64,000 bases of DNA, taken from the NCBI GenBank assembly GCA_902765025.1, contig CACWYC010000004.1, positions 30,958 to 94,957 of the forward strand. The letters are read 5' to 3'. Made by a program: the position numbers and the translations under genes. The notes beneath the pieces were generated by a model. It worked only from the letters and a program-made list of their open reading frames with translations, was not told where the DNA came from and did no database searches. Position 1 is the stretch's first letter, and every line of letters begins with the position of its first letter. Positions 16,721-23,982 of the stretch are shown one piece after another. Origin of the DNA: Oscillospiraceae bacterium (GTDB taxonomy: Bacteria > Bacillota > Clostridia > Oscillospirales > Oscillospiraceae).

Positions 16721-17158
16721 CTATAATCCAAGATATTTTTTGAACTCCGGCAGATATGTCCTTGAGACATAATCCTTGCTTCCATTTTTCAGTTTCAGAA
16801 GAAGTGTTCCGGAAAATCCCTGTTCAATGCTGTCCATGTAAGACAGATTGATCAGAGTTGATTTCGATATCTGCATAAACTGCTTTCCCAATTGCTGCCC
16901 CAACTCATACAGCCGCTTCCGTGAACGGTATTTCCGGCGTTCACCGTATATGACCGTATCTCCGTTTTCGACTCGTACCATGTAGATTTCCTTCGGCTGC
17001 AGAATGACCAAATCTTCCTCATTCTGCAATGCGGTAATAGGGGTGTCACTTGTGCCGAATGCATCGATTATTCGCTGGATCTCATCGGTCATTTTATCCG
17101 TATAAATAACGGCATAGGGCTCGATGTGCTCTGGGGAAATGTCTACGCTTACTTTCAT
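16721..17158 (-). CDS. LytTR-family DNA-binding regulator
   Basis: 145 residues: a short N-terminal region, then a LytTR domain (about 50-145) with the characteristic PKEIYMVRVENGDTVIYG, YRSRKRLYELGQQL and FMQISKSTLINLSYMDSIE segments. No receiver domain, so it belongs to the stand-alone LytTR type that pairs with DUF3021. ATG at 17158 follows AAGGAGGCACGGGT; the 14-residue upstream extension lacks a site. Such pairs often autoregulate and control adjacent transporters, none of which remain here. Confidence 0.88.
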   Translation of the reverse strand: MKVSVDISPEHIEPYAVIYTDKMTDEIQRIIDAFGTSDTPITALQNEEDLVILQPKEIYMVRVENGDTVIYGERRKYRSRKRLYELGQQLGKQFMQISKSTLINLSYMDSIEQGFSGTLLLKLKNGSKDYVSRTYLPEFKKYLGL

Positions 17159-17299
17159 ACCCGTGCCTCCTTTCGCTCTTGTGGCATCATAATACAACAA
17201 AAAAGTGATCCTGTGTTGTACTTTGGGGTAAGCGGCAAAAAATTAAAGGTGAATTGCAATAATTGAGATACAACCGCTTCAGCTCCCTCCCGCTTACAG

Positions 17300-17413
17300 C
17301 TTGAGCCCGACCTATGCCAGATCAATCCGAAGGCCTTTCAGCATTTGACGGGTCACGAAAACTGCAAGGCTACTATGGACATTTACGCCAAAGTGAAGTA
17401 TAATAAACTTTAA
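17300..17413 (+). pseudogene. Tyrosine recombinase (integrase), C-terminal remnant
   Basis: The frame gives INPKAFQHLTGHENCKATMD then IYAKVKYNKL and a stop. This matches the last catalytic box of phage/ICE integrases: the LxHxGH-type histidine, TxxxY with the nucleophilic Tyr in DIYAKV, and a short basic tail. Only about 37 codons survive; the Arg-containing boxes upstream are lost. It reads toward the right att-like copy. Confidence 0.75.
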
Positions 17414-17486
17414 GAGCTGGCGGCTGTAGTGAACGGTGCGTTCGGTCAATAATACGGCTGACGGTGGTTAAGCCTCCGAAAATAAT

Positions 17487-17508
17487 ATGGGTTAATTTAG
17501 GGGTTAAA
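17487..17508 (+). repeat. 22-bp direct repeat, right copy
   Basis: Identical to 16221-16242; lies 60 bases before the duplicated rpsI tail. Confidence 0.75.
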
Positions 17509-17566
17509 AATCCAGGAACTCTCAAAAAATCCAGTAAAATCAAGGGGTCTGAGGCCTGCTGCTTTC

Positions 17567-17619
17567 AGAAGTACGGTCTGAAGGCGGCCCGTCGGGCGCC
17601 GCAGTTCTCCAAGCGCTGA
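17567..17619 (+). repeat. attR-like displaced rpsI 3' end
   Basis: Encodes the S9 tail [16 protein letters not shown] and a stop (TGA instead of TAA). All differences from 16038-16090 are in third codon positions or the stop, as expected for two diverged versions of one gene end. No coding sequence precedes it. Confidence 0.8.
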
Positions 17620-17640
17620 ACGATTATATTGTGTTACCAA

Positions 17641-17672
17641 CAAGCACCCGCTTCGGCGGGTGCTTGTTTTTT
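17641..17672 (+). terminator. Displaced native rpsI terminator
   Basis: CAAGCACCCGC-TTCG-GCGGGTGCTTG then TTTTTT: an ideal UUCG-loop terminator, 21 bases after the duplicated rpsI end and with no gene of its own. Confidence 0.9.
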
Positions 17673-18247
17673 GTGGGGGCGGCCCCATGCAGCCGGGCAC
17701 GGTGGACGTTGCCGTGCAGGACAGGCGGGACACATAGGTCCCGCCCTACGGGGGGTGCCTTTTGCCGTTTCACCGGGATTGGGGGGCATCGGCGGCGGGT
17801 TGGGGCGGACAGGGTCGTCCGCCCCTACGGGAGTGTTGCCGGCTGTCGGTCATTCACCGGGTCGGGCGGAGCAGAGCCCCGCCCCTACGACAGAATTTGC
17901 CGACAGGATGTATACAACCGGCGTTTACGATGGGTGGCCCGGCGCAGGCGGGACACATAGGTCCCGCCCTACGGAGGGGGCTTTGCCGTTTCACTGGATG
18001 GGGCATTGGCGGCGGTACACGGGCCGCCGGCGCCAGCGACACACCGCGAAGAATGAGCGGCTTGTGGAGCCAGTGCCATTGGGATAGGCGTCGGCCCCTA
18101 CGGTGTTTTTCGCCGCTGTGGGTGCAGGTGGTGGCGGCCGGTGCCATTCATCGGAGGGCGATGCTTGTCGCCCCCTCATCCGTCAGCTTCGCTGACACCT
18201 TCCCCCCGCGGGGGAAGGCGGGAAAAACATCCCCCCACGGTAAGGCG
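17673..18247. repeat. 575-base gene-free stretch packed with REP-like palindromes
   Basis: No supportable gene. Palindromes: GGCGGGAC-acatag-GTCCCGCCCTACG at 17724-17750 and again at 17947-17973; GGGGCGGAC-agggtc-GTCCGCCCC at 17802-17826; GGGCGGAGC-aga-GCCCCGCCCC at 17864-17886; plus a CGTCAGC-ttc-GCTGAC hairpin followed by a TTCCCCC/GGGGGAA inverted repeat near 18180-18217. Most end in CCCCTACR or CCCTACGG. They look like clustered REP or miniature mobile sequences and share types with the 4.1-kb cluster. Confidence 0.8.
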
Positions 18248-18296
18248 AAAAATCATCCCGCCGGGATTTCCTGTCCGGCGGGATGATTTTTCTTTT
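18248..18296. terminator. Bidirectional terminator
   Basis: AAAAATCATCCCGCCGG pairs with CCGGCGGGATGATTTTT around a 10-base loop; T-rich on both strands. It ends the minus-strand membrane-protein gene at 18300. Confidence 0.88.
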
Positions 18297-18299
18297 TAC

Positions 18300-19154
18300 T
18301 TATTCTTTTTTCCGCGAAAAGGGGTTGGTGAATTTGTCGTTCCATTTGATGTCCTTCGAGTTGGTTTCCAGGCCGAAGATGGCCTTGGTCAGCCAGAAGA
18401 GGGCCGCTACCACCAGCAGCGGGATGAGGCAGGAGGTGACGATGAGCACCGCCACCGCCTCGATGAACTGGCTCAAGGTGGTCTCCACCTTTTCGGGGAC
18501 GGCGGTGACGCCCTGCTTCACCTGCTCCACCGTCTCCTGGGCCTGTTGGATGAGCCGCTGCCACCAGCTCTGCTGGGGCTGCTCCGCCGCGGGCTCCTCC
18601 GCCGGCAGGTCGCCGGTGATGTCCTCCGCCGCCGACTGGGGGGCGTTGAGGCTTTGGGCGATGGCGTCGGAATAGGTGTTCTCAATCATCTGCCCGGCCT
18701 TGACGCTGACGGGCACCAGAATGAAAATCGCTAGGCCGAAGGCCGCCAGACGCAGGGCGATATTTCGGCAGACGTTGGACTTGACGAAGCAATCCGCCAT
18801 CATGGCAAGGCACGCCAGGGGGATGAGGATGTAAAAGGTCAGGGCGCCGGTGAGGGTAATCAGGTATTTTTCCAGGAAGATGGCGCAGACGATGATGAGA
18901 AAATAGGAGCTTAAATCCGCCAGCTTTTCCGCGATGGGAGTGGCTACGTCGCCGGGGATGGCGGTGATGGCCACGGAGGCGGCGGTGGCGGCCCCGGCCA
19001 GCTCGGTGACGGTGACCTTTTTGCCGTCCAGGTAGGCGATGGAATTGGGATAGGTCTCCACCTTGGCGAAGTGGCGGCCCAGGACGAAGATGGACACCAG
19101 GGCCACCGCCAGGGGGATAATGAGCCGCAGGGCCAATTTGGTATTACGGGACAT
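18300..19154 (-). CDS. Conserved membrane protein of unknown function
   Basis: 284 residues; I do not recognise a named family. Hydrophobic segments: about 8-27, 50-68, 83-100, 102-121, 131-150 and 233-258. Between the last two lies a soluble, acidic, Pro/Glu/Gln-rich and partly helical stretch (about 165-228: EEPAAEQPQQSWWQRL ...). The C-terminus is basic (NPFSRKKE). ATG at 19154 has AAAGGAGGCGATCTC upstream, a very strong site. Monocistronic, between a repeat cluster and the divergent cys operon. Confidence 0.8.
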   Translation of the reverse strand: MSRNTKLALRLIIPLAVALVSIFVLGRHFAKVETYPNSIAYLDGKKVTVTELAGAATAASVAITAIPGDVATPIAEKLADLSSYFLIIVCAIFLEKYLITLTGALTFYILIPLACLAMMADCFVKSNVCRNIALRLAAFGLAIFILVPVSVKAGQMIENTYSDAIAQSLNAPQSAAEDITGDLPAEEPAAEQPQQSWWQRLIQQAQETVEQVKQGVTAVPEKVETTLSQFIEAVAVLIVTSCLIPLLVVAALFWLTKAIFGLETNSKDIKWNDKFTNPFSRKKE

Positions 19155-19274
19155 GAGATCGCCTCCTTTTGGATGAAAAGGGTTTTATTTCAGCCGTATT
19201 ATACAATAACCGGGCGGATTTGGCAACCCGGCGGGCGGGGGAGACATTTTTTGCCCCTTTCGCCCCTTTGGGCA

Positions 19275-19303
19275 TGGACAATCCGCCGCGGCGCTGTTAT
19301 AAT
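19275..19303 (+). promoter_or_regulatory. Promoter of the cysteine operon
   Basis: TGGACA (19275-19280), 17-base spacer, TATAAT (19298-19303). Start of transcription would be near 19310, leaving a 190-base leader before cysK. Confidence 0.75.
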
Positions 19304-19332
19304 GACCACATTATGGCATAAGGAGAGCGGAT

Positions 19333-19404
19333 ATGACCTGCTTTGGCGCCAAATATGCCACGTCCATGTGTACCATGGGCGGGTGTTGTCGCGCCCGGAG
19401 ATAG
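19333..19404 (+). CDS. Putative cysteine-rich leader peptide of cysK-cysE
   Basis: 23 codons from ATG to TAG: MTCFGAKYATSMCTMGGCC followed by RARR. Four of 23 residues are Cys (3, 13, 18, 19), with two adjacent Cys codons (19384-19389) five codons before the stop. AAGGAG lies 7 bases upstream of the ATG, and a good promoter precedes it. It is followed by an intrinsic terminator and then cysK. The layout matches amino-acid attenuators such as trp and his leaders, with Cys as the sensed residue. Too short for homology; the evidence is architecture. Confidence 0.72.
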   Translation: MTCFGAKYATSMCTMGGCCRARR

Positions 19405-19470
19405 GCATCCGCTGACCGGGCGGCGCGTGGCGCGCCGGGGCGGAGGGTGCCGGGCACCTTCCGTTTTTTT
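19404..19470 (+). promoter_or_regulatory. Transcription attenuator before cysK (antiterminator/terminator switch)
   Basis: Terminator: GGAGGGTG (19442-19449) with CACCTTCC (19455-19462), loop CCGGG, then G and T7 (19464-19470). Competing helix: GGCATCCGC (19404-19412) can pair with GCGGA...TGCC (19440-19444 and 19448-19451), which would take away the terminator's left arm. The antiterminator's first strand begins at the last base of the leader-peptide stop codon, so a ribosome finishing the peptide would mask it, while one stalled at the tandem Cys codons would leave it free. Confidence 0.7.
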
Positions 19471-19500
19471 GCGCTTATACTGGATAAGGGAGTGTTTTTC

Positions 19501-20436
19501 ATGGCGAAAGTCACGTCGTTAAGCGAGCTGGTGGGCCGCACGCCCCTGCTGGAGGCCCGGCGGTACGCCGCGGCCCGGGGGCTGGAGGCCGTGCTGTACG
19601 TGAAATTGGAGAGCGCCAACCCCGCAGGCTCCGCCAAGGACCGAGTGGCGCTGGAGATGATACGGCAGGCGGAGGCGGAGGGCCGGCTGCAAGAGGGCGG
19701 CACCATCATCGAGCCCACCTCCGGCAACACCGGCATCGGTCTGGCCGCCATGGCGGTGAGCCGGGGCTACCGGGTGATACTCACCATGCCGGACAGCATG
19801 AGCGCCGAGCGGATGGCCCTGCTGCGGGCCTACGGGGCGGAGCTGGTGCTGACCCCCGGCAAAGACGGCATGGCGGGAGCCATCGCCAAGGCGGAGGCCA
19901 TCCGCGCCGCCACGCCGGGCAGCATCATCGCAGGCCAGTTTGACAACCCCGCCAACCCCGCCGCCCACTACGCCACCACCGGCCCGGAAATCTGGGCCGA
20001 CACCGAGGGCAAGGTGGACATCTTTGTGGCCGGGGTGGGCACCGGCGGCACCATCAGCGGCACGGGGCGGTACTTAAAGGAGCGCAAGCCCTCGGTGGAG
20101 CTGGTGGCGGTGGAGCCCGCCGCCTCCCCCCTGCTCAGCGGCGGCCAGGCCGGGCCCCACGGCCTCATGGGCATCGGGGCCAATTTTATTCCGAAAAACT
20201 ACGACGCCAGTCTCATTGACCGGGTCATCACCGTCCGGGAGCAGGAAGCCTACGCCGCCGCCCGGCTGCTGACAAAGACCGAGGGCGTGCTGTGCGGCAT
20301 CACCTCCGGCGCGGCACTGTGGGCAGCGGAACAACTGGCCCGCCGGCCGGAAAATCGGGGCCGCCATATCGTGGCGCTGCTGCCCGACACCGGGGAGCGG
20401 TATCTCTCCACACCACTGTTTCAGGAGGACAAATAA
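19501..20436 (+). CDS. cysK: Cysteine synthase A (O-acetylserine sulfhydrylase)
   Basis: 311 residues, PLP enzyme that makes cysteine from O-acetylserine and sulfide. PLP Lys46 in NPAGSAKDR, substrate loop TSGNTG (73-78), PLP phosphate loop GTGGTISG, and the C-terminal LPDTGERYLST are all present, typical of CysK. ATG at 19501 follows AAGGGAG; the in-frame upstream extension would run through the terminator. Followed one base later by cysE, so both enzymes of the O-acetylserine route are co-transcribed behind the attenuator. Confidence 0.96.
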   Translation: MAKVTSLSELVGRTPLLEARRYAAARGLEAVLYVKLESANPAGSAKDRVALEMIRQAEAEGRLQEGGTIIEPTSGNTGIGLAAMAVSRGYRVILTMPDSMSAERMALLRAYGAELVLTPGKDGMAGAIAKAEAIRAATPGSIIAGQFDNPANPAAHYATTGPEIWADTEGKVDIFVAGVGTGGTISGTGRYLKERKPSVELVAVEPAASPLLSGGQAGPHGLMGIGANFIPKNYDASLIDRVITVREQEAYAAARLLTKTEGVLCGITSGAALWAAEQLARRPENRGRHIVALLPDTGERYLSTPLFQEDK

Positions 20437-20437
20437 G

Positions 20438-21316
20438 ATGTACGATCCCTATATTCGCCGTGCGGCGGAGGCCATGGCCCAGACCATGAGCGAGGCCCGG
20501 GTGCCCATGTACGGCGCACGGGTGCGGCTGCCCGACCGCAAGGCCATTGAAGAACTGATCCGGGAGATGCGAAAGCTGATGTTTCCCGCCTATTTCGGCG
20601 ACGCGGCGCTGATGACGTTGGATGCCGCCGACTACGCCGCCCTGCTTTTGGAGCGGATTGAAACCGCCCTGCAGCGGCAGATCGCCCTGGCGCTGCCGGA
20701 GGAGGAGATCGACCGCAGCTCCGCCACCGCCCGGGAGGTGGTGGAGCAGCTGCCCCGCATCCAGCAGCAGCTTTTGACCGACGTGGACGCCTTTTTTGAG
20801 GGCGACCCGGCGGCCCAGAACAAGGAGGAGGTCATCTTCGCCTATCCGGGGCTGTTCGCCATCTTCGTCTACCGCATCGCCCACGAGCTGTTTTTGCGCC
20901 ATGTGCCCATCATCCCCCGGATTATGACCGAGTACGCCCACAGCCGCACCGGCATCGACATCCACCCCGGCGCCGCCATCGGCAGCTATTTCTTCATCGA
21001 CCACGGCACCGGCGTGGTCATCGGCGAGACGTCGGAGCTGGGGGACCACGTGAAGCTGTACCAGGGCGTGACCCTGGGCGCCCTCAGCACCCGGGGCGGC
21101 CACGGCGGCGTCTCCGGCAAGCGCCACCCCACCGTGGAGAGCGACGCCACCATCTACTCCGGCGCCTCCATTCTGGGGGGCGACACCGTCATCGGCCAGG
21201 GGGCCGTGGTGGGGGGCAACACCTTCCTCACCCACTCCGTGCCGGCGGGAATGCGGGTCATCAACCGCACTCCGGAGCCGGAGCTGCGGATGCCCCGCGC
21301 CAAGCAGCAGTCCTGA
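20438..21316 (+). CDS. cysE: Serine O-acetyltransferase
   Basis: 292 residues. N-terminal helical domain of about 170 residues, then a left-handed beta-helix of hexapeptide repeats (GIDIHPGAAIGSYFFIDHGT, GVVIGETSELG, VKLYQGVTLGAL). The catalytic HPGA histidine and DHG motif are in place. Makes O-acetylserine from serine and acetyl-CoA, the substrate of the preceding CysK. The long helical domain makes it the EpsC-like, larger type. Only one base separates it from cysK. Confidence 0.95.
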   Translation: MYDPYIRRAAEAMAQTMSEARVPMYGARVRLPDRKAIEELIREMRKLMFPAYFGDAALMTLDAADYAALLLERIETALQRQIALALPEEEIDRSSATAREVVEQLPRIQQQLLTDVDAFFEGDPAAQNKEEVIFAYPGLFAIFVYRIAHELFLRHVPIIPRIMTEYAHSRTGIDIHPGAAIGSYFFIDHGTGVVIGETSELGDHVKLYQGVTLGALSTRGGHGGVSGKRHPTVESDATIYSGASILGGDTVIGQGAVVGGNTFLTHSVPAGMRVINRTPEPELRMPRAKQQS

Positions 21317-21418
21317 GCCTCCGCCGCGGCGAAGAGCGGCTCTCCCGCAGCGCCTGATGGGAACGCGGCGGGCGCATCGGCCATCCTGCGAAAAAACGAA
21401 CGCCCAACGACGGGCAAA

Positions 21419-21452
21419 ACGCCACCGACCTCTCCAAAAGAGGTCGGTGGCG
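21419..21452. terminator. Terminator between cysE and the sensor kinase
   Basis: CGCCACCGACCTC / GAGGTCGGTGGCG stem with a TTTTGGA-type loop. On the minus strand it is followed by GTTTTGCC, so it mainly ends the kinase transcript; it may also stop cysE. Confidence 0.75.
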
Positions 21453-21455
21453 CTG

Positions 21456-23270
21456 TCATATCCGGTCAAAGATGAGCTGTGCCTTGAAGAGATCGCCGTC
21501 CACGTCCAGAGAGAGCTCCCCCTTTTGCAGCTTCGTCAGGCTGGATGCGATATGCAATCCCAGACCGCTGCCCTCGGTGGAGCGGGAGACGTCGCCCCGA
21601 ACAAATCGCTCCGTCAGCTCGTCAGCGGCGATGTTCAGGGGATGGCGGGAGATGTTCTTCACCGTCAGCCGCACCTTATACCCCTGGACGGCGCTGGACA
21701 CATACACCCGCGTCCCGGGCAGGGCGTACTTGCACACGTTGCTCAGCAGGTTATCCATCACCCGCCACAGGAGCCGTCCGTCGGCCATGATGCGGGGCGA
21801 TGACTTGTCCTCCGTCAGCACCGGCATCAGACCCGCGTCGTGCAGGCGCTGCTCATACTCCCCCATCACCTGGTGGAGAAACACATTCAGGTCGGTGACC
21901 TCCCAGTTGACGGCCACGTTGCCGGTGGCGGCCTTGGCCGCCTCCACCAGGTCCTCCGTCAGCCGTCGCAGCCGCTGGGACTGGCGGTCCAGCACGGCGA
22001 TGTACTCCCGGGCCGTTTCGTTTTCGACGTTCTCTTTTTTAAGCAGATCCACGTAGTTGACGATGGAGGTCAGGGGCGTCTTGATGTCGTGGCTGACGTT
22101 GGTGATCAGCTCCGTTTTCAGCCGCTCGGACTTTATCTGCTCCGCCACCGCCTTCTGTACCCCCTGCTGCACGGCGTTGAGGTTTTCCCCGTGGCGGCGG
22201 AAATCGCCGAAGAGCCGCGAGGTATCTATGGTCTCGTCATAGCGGCCCTCCGCCAGAGCCTGCCCGCCCTTTTGCAGCTTACGCAGCCCGATGGCCAGAT
22301 AGAGCAGAAATCCGCCCAGCAGGATCTGGCTGAGATACAGGACGGCCAAAAACTCGCCGTCATCTTGACGCAGGACGCAAAAGGCGTCAAGCAAAAGCAC
22401 CGCCGCCACGGCCAGCGCCGTTTTCCACACCAGAGGGATGTGGACCAGCACATAGCCGGTGCGCCGCAGCAGCCCCCAAAGGAAGCGCAGGACACAGCCG
22501 ATGACGGAGCGCCGCGCCACCTGCCCTGCCTTGCACTGGGCGGCGAAGGCGATCAGCGTCAGCAGTCCCCAGGCCACCGCCGCCGTCAGCAGCACCACCG
22601 CCTCGTCAAAGGGGCCGTCCATCATCATCACCACCAGCAGCAGTATCGCCGCCACCGCGCCGTCCATGGGCAGCTTGTCGAACCAGGTCAGGTGGATGCC
22701 CTCATGGTCCTGCCAGTGTCCGGCGGAGGCCAGAGAGAAAATGAGGAAAAACAGCGTCAGGCCCACCGCCGGCAGCCCCGCCGCCACCGGCAGACCCCGG
22801 TGATCCGCCAGAAAGAGAAGCAGGGCGGTCTCCATGCTGTCCGGTCGGAAGCTATCCTTCAGCGAGGCGGTGATGTGCCATCCGGCAAAACCCCTCGCGA
22901 CGTCATCCGATAGGGCAGCCGTCACCGTCAGCAGTACGGCGCCGTCGTATTCCGCCGTCCGGACCGCCGTCTGCCCCTCGCCGTCCGTCACCACCAGCAC
23001 ACAGTTGTCGTCGGCAAAGCTGTCGGCAAACTGCGTCTCCACCTCGCCGCTGTCCGTAGAATACGTCAGATACCACGCCGCCTGTTGGATGGAACTGCTG
23101 CACAGCCTGTGGTAGCAGCTCTGCCGGAGCTCCTCGCCGCCGTCTATCCAGGCGTTGGCTTCCGCCAGCAGCACCACCCCCGCCCCGCAGGTCAGGGCCG
23201 CGGCCAGACAGATAAGGGTCAGAAAATAGGCCGTGATCTTGGCCCACACCTTGTCCATACAGCGCTTCAT
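21456..23270 (-). CDS. Membrane sensor histidine kinase (VanS-like)
   Basis: 604 residues. One N-terminal helix (about 12-36), an extracellular domain (about 37-148), then about six further helices up to residue 330, a HAMP-like segment, and the kinase core with His394 in ITNVSHDIKTPLTS; N-box MDNLLSNVCKYA and G-box STEGSGLGLHIASS. The extra membrane helices are unusual for a VanS-type kinase and resemble kinases that sense membrane-active compounds. Its ATG overlaps the regulator's stop (ATGA). Confidence 0.92.
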   Translation of the reverse strand: MKRCMDKVWAKITAYFLTLICLAAALTCGAGVVLLAEANAWIDGGEELRQSCYHRLCSSSIQQAAWYLTYSTDSGEVETQFADSFADDNCVLVVTDGEGQTAVRTAEYDGAVLLTVTAALSDDVARGFAGWHITASLKDSFRPDSMETALLLFLADHRGLPVAAGLPAVGLTLFFLIFSLASAGHWQDHEGIHLTWFDKLPMDGAVAAILLLVVMMMDGPFDEAVVLLTAAVAWGLLTLIAFAAQCKAGQVARRSVIGCVLRFLWGLLRRTGYVLVHIPLVWKTALAVAAVLLLDAFCVLRQDDGEFLAVLYLSQILLGGFLLYLAIGLRKLQKGGQALAEGRYDETIDTSRLFGDFRRHGENLNAVQQGVQKAVAEQIKSERLKTELITNVSHDIKTPLTSIVNYVDLLKKENVENETAREYIAVLDRQSQRLRRLTEDLVEAAKAATGNVAVNWEVTDLNVFLHQVMGEYEQRLHDAGLMPVLTEDKSSPRIMADGRLLWRVMDNLLSNVCKYALPGTRVYVSSAVQGYKVRLTVKNISRHPLNIAADELTERFVRGDVSRSTEGSGLGLHIASSLTKLQKGELSLDVDGDLFKAQLIFDRI

Positions 23271-23959
23271 CGGCTCTCGCCCTCCATCTTGTAGCCCTTG
23301 CCCCACACCACTTTCAGATAGCGGGGCTCGGCGGGATTGATCTCGATTTTCTCCCGGATGTGGCGGATATGTACCGCCACCGGGTTGTCCCCTGCCGGCT
23401 CCTCGTGCCAGACGCGGCGATAGATCTCCTGTGGGGAAAAGACCGTGCCGGCGTTCTGCATGAGAAGGCGGAGAACGTCGTATTCCAGCGGCGTCAGGGA
23501 CACCGGCTCGCCGTCCACCGTCACCGTTTTGGCGTTGTCATCCAGCGCCACCGCCCCCACGGTCACGGCGGAGGGCCGCGCCGCGCCGCCGCCCAGCAGC
23601 ATATACCGCCGCAGCTGGGAACGCACCCGGGCCAGCAGCTCCACGGGTTGGAAGGGCTTGGTCACATAGTCGTCGGCCCCCATGTTCAGGCCCAGCACCT
23701 TATCGGCGTCCTCGCTCTTGGCCGTCAGCAGGATCACCGGCACGTTGCACACCTGCCGCAGCCGCGCAAGGGCGGTGATGCCGTCCATGGCCGGCATCAT
23801 CACGTCCAGCAGCACCAGATGGATCTCCTGCCGCTCCATCACCTCCAGCGCTTCACGGCCATCGGAGGCGGTAAAAACCTGATAGCCGTCGCTTTGGAGA
23901 TAGATGGTCAGGGCGGAGACGATGTCCTTTTCATCGTCGCAGACAAGAACATGATACAT
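23267..23959 (-). CDS. OmpR/VanR-family response regulator
   Basis: 230 residues. Receiver with DDE (8-10), phospho-acceptor Asp52 (LLDVMMP) and the TKPF lysine; winged helix with LTPLEYDVLRLLMQNAG and a C-terminal VVWGKGYKME. MYHVLVCDDEKD and the overall pattern resemble VanR. ATG at 23959 follows GGAGGTTTGCC. It is transcribed 23 bases downstream of the glycosyltransferase stop, so all three genes may form one unit. Confidence 0.94.
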   Translation of the reverse strand: MYHVLVCDDEKDIVSALTIYLQSDGYQVFTASDGREALEVMERQEIHLVLLDVMMPAMDGITALARLRQVCNVPVILLTAKSEDADKVLGLNMGADDYVTKPFQPVELLARVRSQLRRYMLLGGGAARPSAVTVGAVALDDNAKTVTVDGEPVSLTPLEYDVLRLLMQNAGTVFSPQEIYRRVWHEEPAGDNPVAVHIRHIREKIEINPAEPRYLKVVWGKGYKMEGESR

Positions 23960-23982
23960 GGCAAACCTCCGGGGAAGATGGA

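Larger units (their letters stand above)
16038..17619. mobile_element. Decayed integrative element in the 3' end of rpsI
   Basis: Bounded by the 53-base rpsI 3'-end duplication (16038-16090 and 17567-17619). It has clearly lower GC than its surroundings, holds a DUF3021-LytTR pair on the minus strand and the last 37 codons of a tyrosine recombinase (17300-17413), and carries a 22-bp direct repeat near each end. The integrase body is gone, so the element can no longer move by itself. Ribosomal-protein gene 3' ends are known targets of tyrosine-recombinase elements in Firmicutes. Confidence 0.75.

Noticed and set aside
17673..18217. Possible CRISPR array or tRNA cluster
   Set aside because: The repeats are palindromes of several types with irregular spacing, without constant-length spacers and without cas genes.
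19155..19500. S-box, T-box or other known riboswitch before cysK
   Set aside because: No S-box kink-turn or T-box TGGNACCGCG sequence is visible; the leader ORF explains the layout better.
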